Origin: a virus
Length of the DNA stretch: 64,000 nucleotides
IMG/VR virus record: IMGVR_UViG_3300025789_001553
Span: 18,477 to 82,476 of that record
Direction: 5' to 3' (one strand)
Made by a program: the position numbers and the translations under genes. Below the pieces are notes generated by a model, which was not told the origin of the DNA, did no database searches, and saw only the letters and a program-made list of their open reading frames with translations. This document shows, piece by piece, positions 59,850 through 64,000 of the stretch. Each line of letters begins with the position of its first letter. Positions within the stretch are counted from its first letter, which is position 1.

Positions 59850-60911
59850 TTACGAGAATGTTACTAATAGTTTATGCGAAGGACTATATGGTATAGCGTT
59901 CGTCATAGTATATAGGTTATAGGTAGTAGGAGTTCCACCCACTGTTATGCTTACCGTGCTTTGAGTGCTGAAGTGATCTGTCAAATCAACAAAGAATGCA
60001 TTTGCATCTATAATAGTTACTAAATTGTTTGCAGCAGGTAAAGCTACTGTAAAGTTGTTATAAGTCGTTCCTGTCCAGAAATTGAATGGATTTGCGCCAT
60101 TTGTGTACGTAGAACTTAAGGCTTGTACATCGCTTGAAGTAGTTGGTACAGCTGCAGAAGGACCAAAGTATATTACACCAGCCATACCAGTAGGTGTTGG
60201 AGTTGGAGTAGCTGTTGGTGTCGGTGTTGGGGTAGCTGTTGGAGCAGGAGTATGAGTTACTGTAGGTGTTGGTGTTACAGTAGGTGTTGGTGTAACTGTT
60301 GGTGTAGGAGTAGCTGTAGCTGTTGGAACAGGTGTACTTGTAGGTACAGGGGTTGGAGTTACTGTAGGCGTACTTGTAGGGGCCGGAGTCGGTGTATAAG
60401 TGACGACCGGTGTAGGTGTCGGGGTAGGTACCACACCACTAATAGCTAAATTAATAACTTGCTGTACAGTTAAACCTGAGGCAGGTATAACGTCTCCGTT
60501 TTTATATTGACCAAATGTATAACCTGGAGCTAAAGATACTGTCAAGTTTGACGGGAAAACATAATCCGAACCAGCTGCACCGGAGAAACCCGAGTAACCA
60601 GAAATACCTTGAATGCCTGGTATACCCTGTATACCTTGCGTACCACTATAACCAGAATAACCTGACGTACCACCAGGTGCGCCAGACGCACCGGAGTAAC
60701 CACTGTAACCACTAAAGCCAGAAATACCTGAACCACCACCGCCACCACCACTTGCACCGCTCCACCCAAATAATGCTGATAACGAAACAGCATATGACGT
60801 GTATGTACCGTCTCCGTTTGGTTGTTCAAGATAAATTAGGTCCTGTCCAGATAAACTTGGTACCGTTGGTAGTTCGTGAGGAAATATTAAATTTGGATAA
60901 TCTACGGACAT
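59850..60911 (-). CDS. Fibre protein with Gly-X-Ser and Thr-Pro repeats, 353 aa
   Basis: The shortest fibre protein. After an N-terminal domain of about 60 residues comes a Gly-rich Gly-X-Ser and collagen-like stretch ([19 protein letters not shown]). Then a folded segment, a long Thr-Pro-rich spacer (bases about 60185-60425, [12 protein letters not shown] type) and a C-terminal beta-rich tip ([29 protein letters not shown]). The Thr-Pro spacer is a likely stiff, O-glycosylatable rod. A TAAGTATT box lies 11 bases before the ATG, and GGAGG is a good ribosome site. Probably a short fibre or attachment protein. Confidence 0.76.
   Translation of the reverse strand: MSVDYPNLIFPHELPTVPSLSGQDLIYLEQPNGDGTYTSYAVSLSALFGWSGASGGGGGGSGISGFSGYSGYSGASGAPGGTSGYSGYSGTQGIQGIPGIQGISGYSGFSGAAGSDYVFPSNLTVSLAPGYTFGQYKNGDVIPASGLTVQQVINLAISGVVPTPTPTPVVTYTPTPAPTSTPTVTPTPVPTSTPVPTATATPTPTVTPTPTVTPTPTVTHTPAPTATPTPTPTATPTPTPTGMAGVIYFGPSAAVPTTSSDVQALSSTYTNGANPFNFWTGTTYNNFTVALPAANNLVTIIDANAFFVDLTDHFSTQSTVSITVGGTPTTYNLYTMTNAIPYSPSHKLLVTFS
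60185..60425 (-). repeat. Thr-Pro-rich repeat spacer
   Basis: About 80 codons of alternating TP, TPTPV and TPVPTST units within the 353-residue fibre protein. On the DNA it appears as purine/pyrimidine-biased GT-rich repeats with short direct duplications. Confidence 0.85.
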
Positions 60912-60922
60912 GGAAGGAGGTA

Positions 60923-60930
60923 AATACTTA
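60923..60930 (-). promoter_or_regulatory. Late-promoter-like TAAGTATT box
   Basis: Exact TAAGTATT on the minus strand, followed by TACCTCCTTCC and then the ATG at 60911, eleven bases away. Confidence 0.42.
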
Positions 60931-60942
60931 TTGATACATCTG

Positions 60943-61878
60943 TTAGTTATTAGGACTCTTAGCTACTAAGTACGTGTTTGCGCCGGAAACTGCAACTGCA
61001 CCGGTAACTGTACCGGCTTGATTTGTGACACCAATTAACCTTACAAGTACATTAGTGTCTTCGTAGTCACCGTATACTAATGTATTGGATTGAGCGTTCT
61101 CTCTATAATCAAATACTTCTGCTGAAGGTTTATCAACAAATTGCGTATATTCTTTTGTTTCCAGTACTTTTGGTAAACTGTTAACTGGACCTTCATATTT
61201 GTTGTCATATACTTGATCCATTTTCTTTTCACGTGGAGCACTAAGTTCGTAATTCCATTCATAACGTTTCGCTTTTATAGTCCATATATAATGGCCCATA
61301 ATTTGGTTAGATTCTTCACCACCGGATTCATCAAGACGTTCTGTTATTTCAAATACTTTACCTGATCTACCATTAGGGCGGGTAGAACCGTATTCTGCTA
61401 ACTCTATGAGATCTCCTGCTTTAGGTTCGTAGTTATATGCAGAAAGCGCACCGCTAACTGCGGTAACCGTTGTTGTGAAAGTGTTTATACCAATCCAAGC
61501 CGTTAAATCTGCTTCACCCTGTAAACCGAATTTGCTTAATATAACATTATCATTACTTAACTGGATTGCCATTACCATTGGAATAGGTGGGGCATATCTT
61601 AATAATGTATGCTCTCCATATAGATAATCATGAGCGGATAAATTATAACCATTTATATAATAGTTAATTTGCTGCCCATATTGACTTATTTGTTCTTGCC
61701 ACCAACTATTGAATAAAGATATCTGCGCGCTGTTATCAGCAACATTAAGAAATCTAACACCGCTTGTTCCGTACGTACAATTGTATCCACCACTTAATTG
61801 ATCCCCAACACCATCAACACCTGGTGGTGTATATGTACCAGTATCAATACAATATTTAGATAGAAAAGACGCACACAT
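60943..61878 (-). CDS. 14: Neck protein, gp14-like
   Basis: Head-completion or neck protein linking capsid and tail. A 311-residue protein (T4 gp14 256) with [65 protein letters not shown] and [33 protein letters not shown], matching the order in gp14 (YVPREYV...IFGEDL, FFSNFGMQVQDEVTLSI, PKEGDLIYFP...LFEINWV). It is the last of the minus-strand genes here before the terminase side. A TAAATAAT box lies close upstream. Confidence 0.68.
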   Translation of the reverse strand: MCASFLSKYCIDTGTYTPPGVDGVGDQLSGGYNCTYGTSGVRFLNVADNSAQISLFNSWWQEQISQYGQQINYYINGYNLSAHDYLYGEHTLLRYAPPIPMVMAIQLSNDNVILSKFGLQGEADLTAWIGINTFTTTVTAVSGALSAYNYEPKAGDLIELAEYGSTRPNGRSGKVFEITERLDESGGEESNQIMGHYIWTIKAKRYEWNYELSAPREKKMDQVYDNKYEGPVNSLPKVLETKEYTQFVDKPSAEVFDYRENAQSNTLVYGDYEDTNVLVRLIGVTNQAGTVTGAVAVSGANTYLVAKSPNN

Positions 61879-61920
61879 TAAAATTATTTACTATAATCTA
61901 TAGATTTACAGCCAGATATA

Positions 61921-61928
61921 CTAAATAA
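61921..61928 (+). promoter_or_regulatory. Late-promoter-like box (CTAAATAA)
   Basis: CTAAATAA eight bases before ATG 61937, at the divergent junction with the neck gene. Confidence 0.45.
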
Positions 61929-61936
61929 TATTGTAA

Positions 61937-62980
61937 ATGAAGATTAAAAACCTATCCGACCTCGGCGAACTTTATGGAAATATTGCCGCTGCTAATATTT
62001 CAGTTCCTGATGTAGTTAATGAAAAAGCTACTCAAGCTGTAGAACATACAGATACAAGTGTATATCTAACTGAGAACATGGTTAAGGCCGGAAGTGCACT
62101 CGGGGGCGGTCCTGGTGTTAAAAAGGTTGATGGTGCAGAAGTTACACCACCATTACCAAAAAGCGGTCCTGCTGGATTAAATCCAAAAAAGAGCGGCTTT
62201 AAGCCCGTAGATAAAATGGAAGATCCAGGCGCTGATGCTAAGAAAATGAAAGATGAAGAGGAAGGTAAAGAAGAGCATGAAGCAAAAGAAGGAGAAGCAG
62301 ATACAGAAGCAGAGAAAAATACTACTGCTAAAGAAAAAGTTAAAGAAACTGTAGCTGAAAACAATAAATATATCTACAAACCAAAGTTTACTATGTCAAA
62401 ATCAAAATTCGATCAACTATATGAGAACGCAATCAAAGGTGTTCCATTCAACGAAAACGAAGAAGCAATGATGCACGATGAAGAAGAAGCTGGTGTAATG
62501 CCTGCTACTGACGCAGCTGCAGATGGTGCTGAAATGGGCGGCGATGAAATGCAGCACGAAGAACTTCCTACACATGAGGAAGCTATTGAAATGCTTGAAA
62601 AGGTTCTTTCATTTTTAAAGAAAGATAAAGAAGTAGATGCTGAACACGGTGATTTACCTGATGAAGATCAAGAAATTGCTGGCCATACCGAAGATGAAGG
62701 AATGGTAGCTGAAGAAGTTGAAGCAGAAGACGAAGGTCATGTTTTAACTAAAGCTAATGGTTCCTTAAAGAAGGGTAATCCTGATTCAGTTAGCAAGCCA
62801 GTTGTAGCAAGTACAAAAGGTACAAACAAAGCTACAGGTGGTAAAGCTGAAGATGGTAAGATCCGTAATGAGCCAGAACCAAAAGAAGAGCACGGCGATA
62901 TCAAGAAACTTCAAAACACAAAGAAGTTTACAGCAGGTGCTACTAAAGAGCCAAAGGTTGGCGACGATCTCTTTGCTTAA
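61937..62980 (+). CDS. Highly acidic protein with LxxLGELY start; possible head core/internal protein
   Basis: A 347-residue, strongly acidic protein with Lys/Glu-rich low-complexity regions (EEGKEEHEAKEGEADTEAEK) and Ala/Gly stretches. The N-terminus MKIKNLSDLGELYGNIAAAN resembles the assembly peptide seen in other virion proteins here. A conserved-looking core segment is KFTMSKSKFDQLYENAIKGVPFNENEE, followed by an EEAIEMLEKVLSFLKKDKE helix. Composition suggests a prohead core (scaffold) or internal protein rather than an enzyme. The gene is alone on the plus strand, between the neck gene and terminase, with a strong terminator after it. Confidence 0.65.
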   Translation: MKIKNLSDLGELYGNIAAANISVPDVVNEKATQAVEHTDTSVYLTENMVKAGSALGGGPGVKKVDGAEVTPPLPKSGPAGLNPKKSGFKPVDKMEDPGADAKKMKDEEEGKEEHEAKEGEADTEAEKNTTAKEKVKETVAENNKYIYKPKFTMSKSKFDQLYENAIKGVPFNENEEAMMHDEEEAGVMPATDAAADGAEMGGDEMQHEELPTHEEAIEMLEKVLSFLKKDKEVDAEHGDLPDEDQEIAGHTEDEGMVAEEVEAEDEGHVLTKANGSLKKGNPDSVSKPVVASTKGTNKATGGKAEDGKIRNEPEPKEEHGDIKKLQNTKKFTAGATKEPKVGDDLFA

Positions 62981-63004
62981 GACTTAGACATAGTACAGTT
63001 TACA

Positions 63005-63032
63005 AAGCCGTTAGCAATAACGGCTTTTTTTT
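63005..63032. terminator. Intrinsic terminator after the acidic protein gene
   Basis: AAGCCGTTA / TAACGGCTT hairpin with a GCAA tetraloop followed by a T-run on the plus strand; 5 bases from the minus-strand terminase stop. The short A-tract may also stop the minus-strand transcript weakly. Confidence 0.9.
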
Positions 63033-63037
63033 ATGTA

Positions 63038-64000
63038 CTAAAACATTCCACCGTTTAAACGACCAGAAGCTGAATTGAAGTTCAGCGGCTTCCATCCCTG
63101 TGCGTATAACTCATCAACGTCAGAGTTATTGTCTTTACCGGCAAATATAGTTGGGTTACGTACTGTTGCATCTGGACTTTTACCTTTTTCGTACCTATTA
63201 TATAAATCTTTTTGGCTTGGTAGTTCAATATCACCCACACTAAACGGGTCCCAATCTAACGGAGCTATTTTTAGTGGTTTACCATTACCATCTCTTTCCA
63301 TTACTTCATAAAACTGTTCTACTACTTTAGTATCTAAAGCAAATAATGCCCATATTAAGGACTCTACTCTATCGTCTAAATAACGATCTGATTGTTTTTT
63401 CCACACACCATTGGCTTGTTTAACATATGTTTTAAACTCATTAATGGTTTCTTTGTCGTACAACTTAAGACACTTTAAAGTAGACATCCAATAACGTAAG
63501 TTTGCCATTGCATTGAACTTACTATTAGTGTGCGAGTATACGCCCATTCTATTATCTCTATCCGCCTTTTCAGTAAACGTACCCATACTCGGTGTGTACT
63601 TTATTAAGCTTTCATAATTGTGAGTATGTATTAATGCATCTATAACCTGAGCACCGCAATTATTGCGTTCTACTAACAAAGGTGGCCTTCCCCATTCGTG
63701 GGCTATTTCCACTAATTTCCCAGCAAAATTAAAAGGGTCAAGCTTGTTATTTGCGTACGTAGCGACCTGTTCTATATTGGTTAAATCCGTAATATCCAGT
63801 ACTTGAATAGCAGAGTTAGCTCTACCAATACCATCTCCAACGTCAACCCCAATTGTATAGAAATGTCTTGGTTTTCTTTCTACATAAATCTTATAGCATT
63901 CATCATCGCTTGTTAATATGGGTTCTGGAGCTGTTTTTTCGAACTCTAACATTAAGTCACTATCTAAAGCGTTTTCACCAGCTGCTCTAAATTCATTACC
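63038..64000 (-). CDS. 17: Terminase large subunit (gp17-like), C-terminal part
   Basis: DNA packaging motor with an RNase H-like nuclease. Only the C-terminal nuclease domain is in the window; the frame is open past base 64000 (EFRAAGENALDSDLM precedes the internal ATG at 63952). Metal ligands appear as TIGVDVGDGIGRANSAIQV (first Asp), LLVERNNCGAQVIDAL (Glu) and RYLDDRVESLIWALFALD (Asp). The ADRDNRMGVYSHTNSKFNAMANLRYW segment is typical of gp17-type nucleases. The internal ATG at 63952 is not the real start. Its N-terminal ATPase domain lies beyond the edge. Confidence 0.92.
   Translation of the reverse strand, partial: GNEFRAAGENALDSDLMLEFEKTAPEPILTSDDECYKIYVERKPRHFYTIGVDVGDGIGRANSAIQVLDITDLTNIEQVATYANNKLDPFNFAGKLVEIAHEWGRPPLLVERNNCGAQVIDALIHTHNYESLIKYTPSMGTFTEKADRDNRMGVYSHTNSKFNAMANLRYWMSTLKCLKLYDKETINEFKTYVKQANGVWKKQSDRYLDDRVESLIWALFALDTKVVEQFYEVMERDGNGKPLKIAPLDWDPFSVGDIELPSQKDLYNRYEKGKSPDATVRNPTIFAGKDNNSDVDELYAQGWKPLNFNSASGRLNGGMF

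Noticed and set aside
60252-60449. Plus-strand Cys-rich open frame opposite the Thr-Pro spacer
   Set aside because: It is the antisense of the repetitive spacer, and the composition reflects that repeat.

Overview
This window is a section of an AT-rich, T4-like myovirus genome, very probably from an uncultured phage of a Gram-negative bacterium. The T4-type core is recognisable from protein motifs: family B DNA polymerase (gp43), UvsX recombinase, gp41 helicase, gp32 ssDNA-binding protein, gp45 clamp, RNase H/FEN nuclease, contractile tail sheath and tubes (gp18, gp19), baseplate proteins (gp5, gp53, gp27-like, gp26/51-like), a gp14-like neck protein and the large terminase (gp17). The host is not certain. 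A one-piece tmRNA and a phage-borne outer-membrane barrel with a signal peptide point to a Gram-negative host, and argue weakly against alphaproteobacteria and cyanobacteria, whose tmRNAs are usually two-piece.

Layout. 1-18.9 kb (+ strand) is replication and nucleotide metabolism: a glycosyltransferase, DNA polymerase, then a tightly coupled cassette of a DpdA-like transglycosylase, a small ORF, a formyltransferase, a P-loop kinase-like protein and QueF. UvsX, helicase, a DHH phosphoesterase, gp32, clamp, GTP cyclohydrolase I, FEN nuclease and a ClpP-like protease follow. 18.9-25 kb is an accessory and RNA region: GT17 glycosyltransferase, tRNA-Gly, tmRNA, a structured RNA candidate, tRNA-Tyr, tRNA-Trp, tRNA-Glu, an FkbM methyltransferase and an outer-membrane beta-barrel gene behind an exact T4-type late promoter. 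25-31.6 kb (- strand) is a glycan island: GT11, three tandem GT25 paralogues, GT4, a GlcNAc-transferase-like protein and UDP-galactopyranose mutase. 31.6-50 kb (- strand) is baseplate, tape measure, tail tubes and sheath. 50.1-52.1 kb (+) carries a small protein and a two-domain RNA-ligase-like/adenylyltransferase-like protein. 52.2-60.9 kb (-) holds three fibre-type genes dominated by Gly-X-Ser tripeptide repeats, one of them 1802 residues long. 60.9-64 kb holds the neck protein, an acidic protein and the C-terminal part of the terminase.

How it fits together. The most notable system is the deazaguanine cassette. FolE would start the pathway, QueF would reduce preQ0 to preQ1, the DpdA-like enzyme would exchange it into DNA, and the adjacent formyltransferase could formylate the preQ1 aminomethyl group. 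That would predict 7-(formylamino)methyl-7-deazaguanine in the phage DNA as anti-restriction protection, a modification already reported in other phages (dPreQ1 formyltransferase named DpdN). QueD, QueE and QueC are not in the window. A second theme is glycan chemistry: eight glycosyltransferases plus UDP-Galf supply sit in the same genome as very large Ser/Thr/Tyr-rich collagen-like fibres. GT25 contains collagen galactosyltransferases, so glycosylated fibres are a testable idea. Late genes often carry a TAAGTATT, CTAAATA or TATAAATA box a few bases before the start codon, consistent with a T4-like late transcription system.
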